A DNA stretch of 64,000 nt from assembly GCA_002813895.1 (NCBI GenBank), contig CP024913.1, positions 1 through 64,000 on the forward strand, in the 5' to 3' direction. Of this stretch, positions 34,170-44,300 are shown one piece after another. The DNA is from Cyanobacterium sp. HL-69. Its GTDB lineage: Bacteria > Cyanobacteriota > Cyanobacteriia > Cyanobacteriales > Cyanobacteriaceae. The notes under the pieces were generated by a model. The model saw nothing but the letters and a program-made list of their open reading frames with translations, was not told the DNA's origin and ran no database searches. The position numbers were made by a program, and so were the translations under genes. Position 1 is the stretch's first letter; the number at the start of each line of letters is the position of its first letter.

Positions 34170-35495
34170 ATGATGCTTAGTTTACCTAAATACGACTGTT
34201 ATAAAGATTCTGGGGTTGATTGGTTGGGAGAAATTCCAGTACATTGGGGGATAACAAGAATGGCTAATTTTGGCAGTTTTACCAAAGGAAAAGGTATTAG
34301 TAAAAATGATATTTCTGAACAAGGTTTACCAGCATTACTTTATGGAGATATATACACAAAATATAATATTAAAACAGATTATTTGATAACAACTGTCCCA
34401 AACAATATTACTAGTAATTCCGCTCAAATTTATTATAATGATATTCTGTTTACAGGTTCTGGAGAGACCCTTGAAGATATAGGAAAATGTATTGTTTATA
34501 AAGGGAATAGTGTCGGATATGCTGGAGGAGATGTAATAATTTTTAGACAAAATAAGTGTAATTCTCTTTATCTTTCTTATCTATTTAATTCCTCATTTTT
34601 TAATGAGCAAAAAGCAAAATTAGCTAAAGGACAAATCATTGTTCATATTTATTCTTCTAAGTTAAAAACAATTAAATTTTGTTTACCCCCATTAGAAGAA
34701 CAAGAAAGGATAGTAAAATTTTTAGATAGAAAGTGTGAGCAGGTGGAGAGGGCGATCGCACTTAAACAAAGATTAATTGAACTGTTAGACGAACAAAGGG
34801 CGATCATTATTAACCAAGCAGTTACCAAAGGCTTAAACCCTAACGCACCCATGAAAGATAGTGGTATTGATTGGCTTGGCGATATTCCATCACATTGGGA
34901 AGTAACTAGAATGGCTAATTTTGGTAGTTTCAATAAAGGGAAAGGAATTAGTAAAAATGATATTTCTGAAAAAGGTTTACCAGCATTACTGTATGGAGAT
35001 ATATACACAAAATATAATATTAAAACAGATTATTTAATAACAACCGTCCCAAACAATATTGCTAGTAATTCCGCTCAAATTTATTATGATGATATTCTGT
35101 TTACAGGTTCTGGAGAAACCCTTGAAGATATTGGAAAATGTATTGTTTATAAAGGAAATGATATAGGATATGCTGGAGGAGATGTAATTATTTTTAGACA
35201 AAATAGATATAACTCTTTATATCTTTCTTATATATTTAATTCATTTTTATTTAAAGAGCAAAAAGCAAAATTAGCTAAAGGACAAATCATTGTTCACATT
35301 TACTCATCTAAACTTAAAAATATTAAATTTTGTATTCCTCCTATTGAAGAACTAGAAAAAATAGTTGAATATTTAGACCAAAAAACAGCAGAAATAGAAG
35401 AATTAAAAGAGAAAACTTTACAACAGATAGAGAAATTAAAAGAGTTCAAACAAATCTTAATCGCCGAAGCTGTGACAGGTAAAATTAAAGTATAA
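34170..35495 (+). CDS. hsdS: Type I specificity subunit HsdS with two near-identical TRDs
   Basis: 441-aa HsdS. Two target-recognition domains start at WLGEIPVHWGITRMANFGSF and WLGDIPSHWEVTRMANFGSF and stay almost identical for ~140 residues each (KGKGISKNDIS, LPALLYGDIYTKYNIKTDYL, ILFTGSGETLEDIGKC, AKLAKGQIIVHIYSSKLK). They are separated by the conserved helix CEQVERAIALKQRLIELLDE and end with the second helix region. Normally TRD1 and TRD2 differ and read two different half-sites; identical TRDs predict a palindromic bipartite site. The gene is intact and lies between hsdM and hsdR with TA genes on both sides. Confidence 0.93.
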   Translation: MMLSLPKYDCYKDSGVDWLGEIPVHWGITRMANFGSFTKGKGISKNDISEQGLPALLYGDIYTKYNIKTDYLITTVPNNITSNSAQIYYNDILFTGSGETLEDIGKCIVYKGNSVGYAGGDVIIFRQNKCNSLYLSYLFNSSFFNEQKAKLAKGQIIVHIYSSKLKTIKFCLPPLEEQERIVKFLDRKCEQVERAIALKQRLIELLDEQRAIIINQAVTKGLNPNAPMKDSGIDWLGDIPSHWEVTRMANFGSFNKGKGISKNDISEKGLPALLYGDIYTKYNIKTDYLITTVPNNIASNSAQIYYDDILFTGSGETLEDIGKCIVYKGNDIGYAGGDVIIFRQNRYNSLYLSYIFNSFLFKEQKAKLAKGQIIVHIYSSKLKNIKFCIPPIEELEKIVEYLDQKTAEIEELKEKTLQQIEKLKEFKQILIAEAVTGKIKV

Positions 35496-35537
35496 AATTA
35501 AAACTATAAATAATAATAAACCAGAAATAATCAAGCC

Positions 35538-35771
35538 ATGAATATTGACATTTTTAAAGATAAAATAAGATATTTAACCAATGAAGAAGGAAAAAAAACC
35601 GATGTTTTAATACCCTTAGCTATATGGGAAAATATTTTACAAAACCTTCCCGTAGAAATAGAAGAAGAAAATGATCATAAAACTCAATTGATAGCCGATT
35701 TAAAACAAAGCCTCCTCCATGCTAGAGAAGGCAAAACCTACCCCTTAGAAAAACTTTGGAACGATAATTAA
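35538..35771 (+). CDS. Small antitoxin-like protein
   Basis: 77 aa (IDIFKDKIRYLTNEEGKKTD, VLIPLAIWENILQNL) with an acidic helical C-terminus (LIADLKQSLLHAREGKTYPL). This pattern is common in cyanobacterial antitoxin genes. It precedes higB by 47 bp but the HigBA pair already has its own antitoxin, so this may be an orphan. Confidence 0.6.
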   Translation: MNIDIFKDKIRYLTNEEGKKTDVLIPLAIWENILQNLPVEIEEENDHKTQLIADLKQSLLHAREGKTYPLEKLWNDN

Positions 35772-35818
35772 AAAAATGATATTATTAGGTATGTACCATG
35801 TACCAGTAACACTAATTA

Positions 35819-36100
35819 ATGATAGAATCTTTTGCTTGTAAAGAAACCGAGAAAATTTGGCAAGGGAAACATTCCCGCAAATTACCCACAGAAATACAAG
35901 CAAGGGTATTAAGAAAACTGCGCCAGCTAGATGCTTCCTTAACCGTTAATGATCTTAAAATACCTCCGAGTAATCATCTTGAGCAACTATCAGGAGATAG
36001 ACTAGGACAATATAGCATACCCATTAACCAACAGTGGCGATTATGTTTTCACTGGCAAAATGGTACAGCCTTTGATGTAGAAATAATCGATTATCACTAA
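35819..36100 (+). CDS. higB: HigB-type toxin (RelE/ParE superfamily)
   Basis: 93-aa plasmid-maintenance killer protein: SFACKETEKIWQGKHSRKLP at the start, LRKLRQLDASLTVNDLKIPP, NHLEQLSGDRLGQYSIPINQ and QWRLCFHWQNG at the RelE-like core. Toxin-first order with higA 5 bp downstream is typical of HigBA. Likely ribosome-dependent mRNA cleavage. Confidence 0.9.
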   Translation: MIESFACKETEKIWQGKHSRKLPTEIQARVLRKLRQLDASLTVNDLKIPPSNHLEQLSGDRLGQYSIPINQQWRLCFHWQNGTAFDVEIIDYH

Positions 36101-36105
36101 TAATT

Positions 36106-36405
36106 ATGACCACAGAATTAATTAAAAATCCCCATGCAGGAGACATCCTCAAACACGAATTTTTAGAAGAATTAGCCATGAGTCAAAACGCCCTCGCCCG
36201 TGCCATTAATGTCCCTCCCAATCGCATTCATGCCATAGTAAAAGGAGAAAGAAGCATCACTGCTGATACGGATTTGCGTCTATGCCGTTTTTTTAGACTT
36301 TCCGAAGGCTACTTTTTAAGGCTACAAAATAGTTATCAAATCATGGAAGCAAAACGCAAATTAGGAGAACAATTAAACTTAATTACTCCCTTAACTATTA
36401 ACTAA
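36106..36405 (+). CDS. higA: HigA-type antitoxin
   Basis: 99-aa XRE-family antitoxin: IKNPHAGDILKHEFLEELAM, SQNALARAINVPPNRIHAIV (HTH recognition helix), GERSITADTDLRLCRFFRLS. Intact. A DNA copy of its last ~65 bp is found at 37302-37366. Confidence 0.9.
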   Translation: MTTELIKNPHAGDILKHEFLEELAMSQNALARAINVPPNRIHAIVKGERSITADTDLRLCRFFRLSEGYFLRLQNSYQIMEAKRKLGEQLNLITPLTIN

Positions 36406-36421
36406 TAATCATTAATAGACC

Positions 36422-36718
36422 ATGAACAACCTAGAGAAAATCTTAGATACTAATATAAAACAAGAAATACTTAATATTTGTACTAAATATGGAGCATTTA
36501 ACGTCAAAATTTTTGGATCTTATGCCAGAGGAGAAGCCACAGAAAACAGCGATTTAGACTTGTTAATGGATATTGAAAAAGGTAAAAGCCTTTTAAATAG
36601 AATTGCCTTAAAACAAGAATTAGAAGACCTTTTAGGAATAAAAGTAGATATAGCAAAACCCAATAACCTCCATGAAACCATCAAAAATCAAGTTTTGGCA
36701 GAAGCAATTTCATTATGA
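36422..36718 (+). CDS. mntA: MNT-domain nucleotidyltransferase antitoxin
   Basis: 98-aa MNT protein; active site VKIFGSYARGEATENSDLDL intact. Followed by LMDIEKGKSLLNRIALKQEL and VDIAKPNNLH. Its TGA overlaps the ATG (36715) of the original HEPN partner, which is now interrupted by a MITE. Second of three MNT genes in the RM locus. Confidence 0.88.
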   Translation: MNNLEKILDTNIKQEILNICTKYGAFNVKIFGSYARGEATENSDLDLLMDIEKGKSLLNRIALKQELEDLLGIKVDIAKPNNLHETIKNQVLAEAISL

Positions 36719-37156
36719 ACAAAAACTTACTTTATAGCGTTTTTTATAATTATGAGATACATTTATTATTCTCAAGTCCCCCTTATTAAGGGGGATTTAG
36801 GGGGATCGTTTTGTACCCCGTAACCATGATAATTGCTATATCTTAATAATATAAAAGAATGTATAGAAAATATTGAAAACTATACAAATCAAGATAAACA
36901 AGCATTTTTAGACAATAAAATGATGCAAGATGCGGTTATTCGTAACTTAGAAATAATAGGAGAAGCAACCAAAAGATTATCTTCTGATTTGAGAATTAAA
37001 TATAATCAAGTACCATGGCGACAAATGGCAGGATTAAGAGACGTTTTAATTCATGATTACCTAAGAGTAGATTTAGAAGAAATTTGGATTATCATAGAAA
37101 AAGACTTACCAGAATTAAAAGCACAAATTAATTATATTTTGTTACACAATTCTTAA
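36715..37156 (+). pseudogene. hepT: HEPN (HepT) toxin interrupted after codon 7 by a MITE
   Basis: Reading from ATG 36715 gives MNKNLLY, then the MITE and a stop. Removing 36735-36840 rejoins MNKNLLY directly to LNNIKECIENIENYTNQDKQ, matching the family start (ALYLIHVRECLEKIN). The downstream frame from TTG 36833 (107 aa) keeps everything else, including LRDVLIHDYL (R-x4-H-x-Y), so a nearly full-length protein could still be made from the TTG inside the MITE end, with no clear ribosome-binding site. Status: probably silenced but possibly reinitiated. Confidence 0.75.
36733..36840. mobile_element. MITE (~106 bp) with TA target duplication
   Basis: Starts TATAGCGTTTTTTATAATTA and ends CATGATAATTGCTATA; the ends are inverted (TATAGC.../...GCTATA, with ATTAT/ATAAT beyond). 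The TA dinucleotide flanks both sides. The centre contains CCCCCTTATTAAGGGGG hairpin sequence, a common cyanobacterial repeat. TA targeting is typical of IS630/Tc1-mariner-type elements. Confidence 0.75.
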
Positions 37157-37301
37157 AACAATATTCTCTTTATACCATTAATAAACATCGCCTTAAAAAA
37201 AATATTTTTAACTACTTTGTAGAGGGTAAATAATATTCAAAATATATCAGCTTTAGTCCTTAGGATGTATATTATTGAAGATTGATAATATGTAGATCTA
37301 A

Positions 37302-37366
37302 ATCATGGAAACAAAACGTAAATTAGGATAATAATAAACTTGATTACCTCCTTAAATATTAACTAA
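37302..37366 (+). repeat. Duplicated 3' end of higA
   Basis: AAATCATGGAAACAAAACGT, AAATTAGGATAATAATAAAC and TTAAATATTAACTAA closely match 36339-36404 (the end of higA). It marks a segmental duplication that probably carried higA's tail plus an MNT-HEPN pair. Confidence 0.8.
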
Positions 37367-37372
37367 CAAAAG

Positions 37373-37696
37373 ATGATAAATACCTTAACAGAAGAAAATC
37401 AGATACTAGATAAAAATAAAGTATTAGAAATAATTAAAGCACAAAAAAATCTATTTAATAAATATCACATAAAAACCCTAGCTTTATTCGGTTCAACCGC
37501 AAGAAATGAAGCAACAGAAAATAGCGATTTAGATTTTTTAGTGGAGTTTAATACAAGCCCTACATTTGATAATTATATGGACTTAAAATTTTATTTAGAA
37601 GAATTATTTAATAAATCAGTGGACTTAGTTATAAAAGAAGATTTAAAACCCATAATTAGAGAAAAAGTAATTAAGGAGGCGGTTTATGTCTCGTAG
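37373..37696 (+). CDS. mntA: MNT-domain nucleotidyltransferase antitoxin
   Basis: 107-aa MNT protein: active site LALFGSTARNEATENSDLDF intact, then LVEFNTSPTFDNYMDLKFYL and VDLVIKEDLKPIIREKVIKE. Third MNT gene of the locus. It overlaps the following HEPN start by 11 bp. Confidence 0.88.
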   Translation: MINTLTEENQILDKNKVLEIIKAQKNLFNKYHIKTLALFGSTARNEATENSDLDFLVEFNTSPTFDNYMDLKFYLEELFNKSVDLVIKEDLKPIIREKVIKEAVYVS

Positions 37697-38036
37697 TCTT
37701 ATCCTTTATTTAAGAGATATTATTACCAGTATTGATAAAATAAAAAAATATACATTCAATTTAACTTATGAGGAATTATTAGAAGACGAAAAAACCCTTG
37801 AATCTGTTGTATATAATTTAATGATTATAGGAGAAGCAACAAAGAAAATACCTCCAGAAATAAGAATAAAATATTCATATATCTAGTGGCAAAAAATAGC
37901 AGGATTAAGAGATTTTATTGCCCATGCTTATTTTTCCATTAATATCAACATTGTTTGGAATGTGATTCATACAAAACTAGATGATTTAAAATTATGTGTC
38001 CAAGAAATTATCAACAATCAAACATTAGATATTTAA
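37686..38036 (+). pseudogene. hepT: HEPN (HepT) toxin with internal amber stop
   Basis: SRSLILYLRDIITSIDKIKK through MIIGEATKKIPPEIRIKYSY, then TAG at 37884-37886 where relatives have a residue before W (YNQVPW, ISWG). The frame stays open afterwards: WQKIAGLRDFIAHAYFSINI to TAA at 38034-38036. The catalytic RDFIAHAY motif lies beyond the stop, so the 66-aa product would be inactive. A point mutation, not a frameshift. Confidence 0.85.
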
Positions 38037-38100
38037 ACTACTCACCATTGAAAACAATTTTCTTGATATGATTAAATCATCCCTAAAATAATGTTAGCCC

Positions 38101-41100
38101 ATGGTAAGCAAAACCAATGAAAAAGCCCTCGAAGACTTAATACAAGAGTGCCTTATCAATAAACAAAGCTATCACCTCGGAGAAAATAAAGACTTTAACC
38201 CCCAAATTGCCATTGACACCGCCAAATTATGGCAATTCCTAGAAACCACCCAACCAGAAGAATTAGACAAGCTCAAATATAACCCCGACTGGCAGAAACT
38301 AATATTAGATAGGATAGATCGGAAAATTAAGCAAAATAGCCTTCTACCTCTACTTAAGAAAGGTTTAGACATCGACTCAGCGCACCTTACCCTATTTTAT
38401 AGCCAACCTTACAACAACCTGAACCCCCAAATCCAAGCCAACTTTAACCAAAATATCTTTTCCGTCACTCGTCAAGTTCACTTTTCCACCACCGATACCG
38501 CCCTATCCATCGACTTAGTAATATTTATCAACGGCTTACCCATTATCACCATTGAACTAAAAAACCCATGGACAAATCAAACCGTTTACGATGCTAAAAA
38601 ACAATACTGCCAAAGAGATTACCAACAACCATTATTAAACTTCGGACGCTGTTTAGTACACTTTGCCGTTGACACCGATGAAGCGTGGATGACAACCCGA
38701 CTCAATGGCAAAAGCACCTATTTTCTACCCTTCAATAAAGGAAACAACAACGGTAAAGGCAACCCCATCAACCCCCATGGGCATAAAACTAGCTACCTCT
38801 GGGAAGATATTTTAAGCCGAAGTAGTTTAGCCAATATCCTTGAACATTTTGTTTTATTAGAAGGTAAATCCAAAGATGCCCTTAAAGATAAAACCCTTAT
38901 CTTCCCCCGTTACCACCAACGAGACGTAGTTAATAAAATCCTTCTTGATGCCCAAAACAATGGCACAGGCAAAACCTATCTAATTCAACATTCCGCAGGT
39001 TCAGGAAAATCCAACTCCATCACATGGTTAGCCTTCCAACTAATTCAACTTTATCCCCTAATCTTCTCTCAGGTTAATAACTTTTCAACTAACCAAAGTA
39101 ATAACCAATCATCACAACCAGACTCCACAACCAACCAAGATAATAATCAATCATCAACAGCTGGTAATTTTAACAACCAAGACGATAACCAATCAACAGC
39201 CAATAACTCCACTAACTCAGATAAAAACTATACCTCACCACATCAACAAATTCTATCAGATGAACCCCTATTTAACTCAGTCATCATAGTAACCGATAGA
39301 ACTAATTTAGATAGACAACTACGGGATAACATCAAAGACTTTTCCGAAGTTAAAAACATTATCGCCCATGCCAATCGCTCCGAAGATCTTAAAAATGCCC
39401 TTGAAACAGGCAAAAAAATCATCATCACCACCATCCAAAAATTTAGATTTATCGTAGAAGGCATTGAAGGATTAAACCATAAACGCTTCGCCGTCATCAT
39501 TGATGAAGCCCACTCCAGCCAGAGTGGTACTTCTGCGGATACCCTGAACATGACAATCAATAAGACTGATGATAATGAAGATGATAACCCCACCGATAAT
39601 CAAGATCAAATCTTGGAGGTGATGAAAAACCGTAAGTTAAGTAAAAATGCCTCTTACTTTGCCTTCACCGCCACCCCCAAAAATAGCACCCTAGAAAAGT
39701 TTGGTATCAAACAAAATGATGGTAGCTTTCTCCCCTTTCACCTCTATTCTATGAAACAAGCCATCGAAGAAGGATTTATCCTCGATGTGTTGGCAAACTA
39801 TACCACCTATAAAAGTTACTATGAGATTCAAAAATCCATCGGTGATAACCCTGAATTTGACACCAGTAAAGCCCAGAAAAAGATAAAAGCCTTTGTGGAA
39901 GGGCATCGCAAAACCATTGCCACCAAAGCCGAAATCATGGTTAATCACTACCTTGAAAACGTAGTTAAACCCAAGAAGATGAAGGGAGAAGCCAGAGGCA
40001 TGGTAGTAACCAAGAATATTACCACCGCCATTACCTATTACCAAGAAATACAAAGGCTACTCAAGGAGAATAACGCCGATTTTCAAGCTATTATCGCCTT
40101 CTCGGGCAAAAAGAAAGTAAATGGTATTGAACACACGGAGGAGAGCTTAAATGGCTTCCCTAGTAAGGATATAGAAGCCAAATTACGCACCGATGATTAC
40201 CGCTTGTTGGTGGTAGCTAATAAGTTTTTAACGGGCTTTGATGAACCTTTGTTACACACCATGTACATTGATAAAAAATTAACGGGAGTGTTGGCAGTAC
40301 AAGCCCTATCCCGTTTAAATCGTTGTAATAATAAGATGGGTAAAAATGATACTTTTATCCTTGATTTTGTCAATAGCACCACGGAGATAAAACAAGCCTT
40401 TGACCCCTTTTATACTGCCACTAGCCTAACCGAAGCTACTGATATAAATGTACTCCATGATTTAAAGGAAAGTTTGGATGGGCTAGGAGTATATGAAATG
40501 TATGAGGTAAATGAATTTAATCAGCTATTTTTTAAGGGAGTAGAAGCGGAACAACTTAGCCCCATTATTGATACCGCCTCCCAAAGATTTAATATTGATT
40601 TACAGCTAGGTGATGAGGATAAAATTGACTTTAAAATTAAGGCGAAACAGTTTGTGAAGGTATATGCCCAATTGGCTTGTTTAATTCCTTTTAATAATTT
40701 GGATTGGGAGAAGTTACATTGGTTTTTAAAGTTTCTCATTCCTAAGTTGGTGGTTAAAAATCCTCAACAGGATTTACAAGATGAGTTACTTAATAGTATT
40801 GATTTGAGTACCTATGGCATTGAAAGAGTTAGTCTTAACAGCCAGATTATTCTTAGAGATGACACCAGCGAGTTAAAACCCCAAAACCCTAACCCAAGGG
40901 GATACCACGGGGAGGAAAAGGAGTATAACACCCTTGATGAGATTATCAGTAGTTTTAACCAAGCCTATTTTGGACAATGGGAAGCTACTCCCGAAGAGCA
41001 AAGGATTAAGTTAGTTAATATCGCTCAAAATGTGGCTCGTAATCCCGATTATCAAACTCAAGTGGTTAATAACCCAGATGCTCAAAATAGTCGCTTGGCG

Positions 41101-41280
41101 ATCGCTCATCTAATCAAACAAGCCGTAAACCAAGAAAGACGGAAAGAGTTAAGTTTGTATAAAAATTACTCCCAAGATCCTGATTTTCAAAAAGCCTTTG
41201 AGAATAGTATCATGCGCATCCTAGAAGCTACTTTGACCGATTCTAATATGAACCTTGATAATATGAAGTTTGGCTCTTAA
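38101..41280 (+). CDS. hsdR: Type I restriction endonuclease subunit HsdR
   Basis: 1059-aa restriction subunit. N-terminal PD-(D/E)xK nuclease: SIDLVIFINGLPIITIELKN (D near 138, E151-L-K153). SF2 helicase/translocase: Walker A HSAGSGKSNS (about 297-306), AVIIDEAHSSQSG (DEAH, about 463-475), FAFTATP, and VQALSRLNRC as motif VI. Residues ~328-380, just after motif I, are an Asn/Gln/Ser/Thr-rich insertion (NQSSQPDSTTNQDNNQSS etc.). It translocates DNA and cuts far from unmethylated sites together with HsdM (27394) and HsdS (34170). Confidence 0.93.
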   Translation: MVSKTNEKALEDLIQECLINKQSYHLGENKDFNPQIAIDTAKLWQFLETTQPEELDKLKYNPDWQKLILDRIDRKIKQNSLLPLLKKGLDIDSAHLTLFYSQPYNNLNPQIQANFNQNIFSVTRQVHFSTTDTALSIDLVIFINGLPIITIELKNPWTNQTVYDAKKQYCQRDYQQPLLNFGRCLVHFAVDTDEAWMTTRLNGKSTYFLPFNKGNNNGKGNPINPHGHKTSYLWEDILSRSSLANILEHFVLLEGKSKDALKDKTLIFPRYHQRDVVNKILLDAQNNGTGKTYLIQHSAGSGKSNSITWLAFQLIQLYPLIFSQVNNFSTNQSNNQSSQPDSTTNQDNNQSSTAGNFNNQDDNQSTANNSTNSDKNYTSPHQQILSDEPLFNSVIIVTDRTNLDRQLRDNIKDFSEVKNIIAHANRSEDLKNALETGKKIIITTIQKFRFIVEGIEGLNHKRFAVIIDEAHSSQSGTSADTLNMTINKTDDNEDDNPTDNQDQILEVMKNRKLSKNASYFAFTATPKNSTLEKFGIKQNDGSFLPFHLYSMKQAIEEGFILDVLANYTTYKSYYEIQKSIGDNPEFDTSKAQKKIKAFVEGHRKTIATKAEIMVNHYLENVVKPKKMKGEARGMVVTKNITTAITYYQEIQRLLKENNADFQAIIAFSGKKKVNGIEHTEESLNGFPSKDIEAKLRTDDYRLLVVANKFLTGFDEPLLHTMYIDKKLTGVLAVQALSRLNRCNNKMGKNDTFILDFVNSTTEIKQAFDPFYTATSLTEATDINVLHDLKESLDGLGVYEMYEVNEFNQLFFKGVEAEQLSPIIDTASQRFNIDLQLGDEDKIDFKIKAKQFVKVYAQLACLIPFNNLDWEKLHWFLKFLIPKLVVKNPQQDLQDELLNSIDLSTYGIERVSLNSQIILRDDTSELKPQNPNPRGYHGEEKEYNTLDEIISSFNQAYFGQWEATPEEQRIKLVNIAQNVARNPDYQTQVVNNPDAQNSRLAIAHLIKQAVNQERRKELSLYKNYSQDPDFQKAFENSIMRILEATLTDSNMNLDNMKFGS

Positions 41281-41374
41281 TTAGTTACTCGTAACAAATA
41301 AGTAATATAACTCAATAATATTTGGACTTTCACTCTAATATAAAACATATATACGAAGCGAAAATAAATCGATA

Positions 41375-44300
41375 ATGGCTATCTTTTCAGAAAATGATGT
41401 TAACCCCAATACTTTAAAAGACTTAATTGAGACAGTTTTTCGAGATGGAGACGAAATTTATTTAGCACCTGGTGAATACAAAGGACCATATATTATTGAT
41501 AAAGAAATTACCATTCGAGGTTTAGGAGAAAATACAGAGTTTTTTGCAGAAAATGAACCAGTATTTACTATACTGGCCAAAAATGTAAGGCTTGAAAATT
41601 TGGTTATTAATCGAACAGTAGGAGGAGAAACAGGGGCAGTTGCTATTCAAGCAGAACAAAATATTAAACCAGTTCTTAAAGACGTAAAACTAAATGGAAA
41701 AGCTGAAAACGTCAAGTGGGAAAATGCTCGTTGGAATATACCATCTCAATTTGATTTTGGGGAAATGCAAAGTAACTGGCAAATTTCCAAATCTTTTTCT
41801 TTAGAGGTGGCAGAACCTTGTCAAATAACTTGTAAAGTAAGTTGGCTTCAGATTAAGCCTTCTCATGTCTCACCTGGTCCACAAGAAATAAAAATTGAAG
41901 TTAATACAGAAAACACTATACCAGGCACAGTTCTTTCAACACCTATAGAATTAAGATCTGATAACGAAAAACGAGAAATTTTTTTAATTGTAAAAATAAG
42001 TCATTCACCAGTAGATAATTTAATTATTACTGATAAAAGAATTGAAACTCATCTTCCTTTAAATAGAATTGAAAGTCAAGATTGGGGATATAAACTAAAG
42101 GGAAAAGCAATTGACCAGTTAATATCAATAATAGAAGGAAGGGATACTTTAAGCTTAGACCTAGATTTTCAAGAACGTCGTAATCAAGCAGAAAATATAC
42201 TATTTGAAACATTTGCTCAACAATATTCCCTATTTTATATTCGTCGTTTAAAATCTGGACAAAATCAAGGAGAAGAAATATGGGACTTAACATTAGCAAC
42301 AGATAGAACTGATATAGAATTACCCATTTTTTTTCGAGAGCACAATCAAACTTTAGGTATTAGGGCTGTTGTTTTTAAAGATAATAATAACTTTTTAGAA
42401 ATACTATCGTTTATTTTATTGCCTAAATATCGTGGTCAGTTGGATGGTTTTGCCACTCCTTTTTGTTTAAGATTTTTATCTACTTATCGTCACCGCATAG
42501 GAATTCCTCAATCAGCTGTAACTAAAATACAAAGTATTCCAATTATTGAAGAAAAACTTCCTACAGATACCCAGATCAATACTTGGAAAAAATATCTTGA
42601 ATTAGAAGAAAATATTGCTCAAAATGGTCAATTTTGTATTCGATATATAAATCATAATTATGGTCAAGCGACTAGAAATATTACCTTTCATGTTGATATT
42701 AATGATGCAACTATAGATAGTTCTCGTAAAACTTATTTAGAAGAAGAAGAGCTTTGGATACGTATTAAAAATGCACGAAATCAAAGAATTGCAATTATTG
42801 AAGATATATCATCTCAAAATAACAATACAATAGAAGTTGGTGTACTTGAGAACTTTAATCATAAAGATAAAAACATTAAAATTAAGCTTGAGAATGAATT
42901 TAGTGAAAAACTATCAGAAGGATATTATCAGTTACCAAAAGTCGGTTTTCTATATTTTGAAGCAGTAGGTGATATTGTTCAAATTCAACGAAAACAGAGA
43001 GCTTTAGAACAATTACAAAGGGGCAATTGTCAAAATCCTTTTTTAAGTGATTTTCTTTTTGATGCTTCTCAAGCAAGAGAACCAGAAGCAATTATTGAAT
43101 TATCTCAAGAAGAACTATTATTAAAGAACTCTAACCCAGCTCAAAAAAAAGCTGTAGAAATAGCTTTAGCAACACCAGATTTAGCCTTAATTCAGGGTCC
43201 GCCAGGAACTGGTAAAACTACTGTTATAGCTGAAATTTGCTATCAGGTTGCACGGCGAGGTGGAAAGACATTAATTTCATCTCAAGCAAATTTAGCCGTA
43301 GATAACGCTTTAAGTCGTTTAAAACATAATCCAATTATTAGAGCTGTACGAAAAGGTAATCCTCACTCAGTAGGTGTTGAAGGACAACCTTTTTTGGAAG
43401 ATAAAGTGATTAATAGATGGTTGGAGAATACTGCTAATGACTGTGAAAAAAATCTTAAACAAAAACAGCTTAATATTAGTATTTTTAGGGAATTGTTGAA
43501 TTCTTCAGAACGATTCACTAATTACCGAAAATTGGAGAACAATTTTAGTTCTGAGCAGAAACAATTATTTTCAGATAAACAAAAATATGACAAATATCAA
43601 AGTAATTTGTTGCAAGAACATGAAAAATTAAAACAATTAATTAATCATTTACAAAGTTTAGAGCAAAAAATAAGTAATCTGTTAACTGAACAAAATAACA
43701 TTGATTGGCAAGAGCAAGATACCATCAACTTATTGATAGATATAGAAGAATATTTAGATAGAAAAGAAATAGCTCAACTACAAGTACATATATCCAGAGC
43801 TATTGATTTACTAGAAGAAATGAAAATTTTTCATTTTCCAGTAAATTCTTTATTAATAACGGCTGGATATTTAAAACAAAATTTACCTAATTATTTCAGT
43901 AATATGGTCAATATTTTCACTAAAATGAAGGTAATAATTGATAACTGTTTAGTGGAAGTAGAAAATGCTAAAAATGTAGATTATTTTGAATTATACAATT
44001 TGATAAAAACACATCTAGAAAACAGACAAGCTGTCGAGCAATTCAATTTAATTGCTCCAGTAGAACTATTAAATGTTGCTCCGACGATCGAAAAAATATT
44101 ATGGCATAATATTTTAAAAGAATCAGAAGTACAAACTAAGAAAGTATTGCCCCATTATATTAATTGGGACAGAACACAGACTTTGAATAATGAAATACAA
44201 AAAAACTTAATATTATCAGAAAAAAATATTACTCCAATTGATAATAAAATTTTTAATTTAATTCATCAAGAAGTTTTACCTTCTCTTGAACAACAAATTA

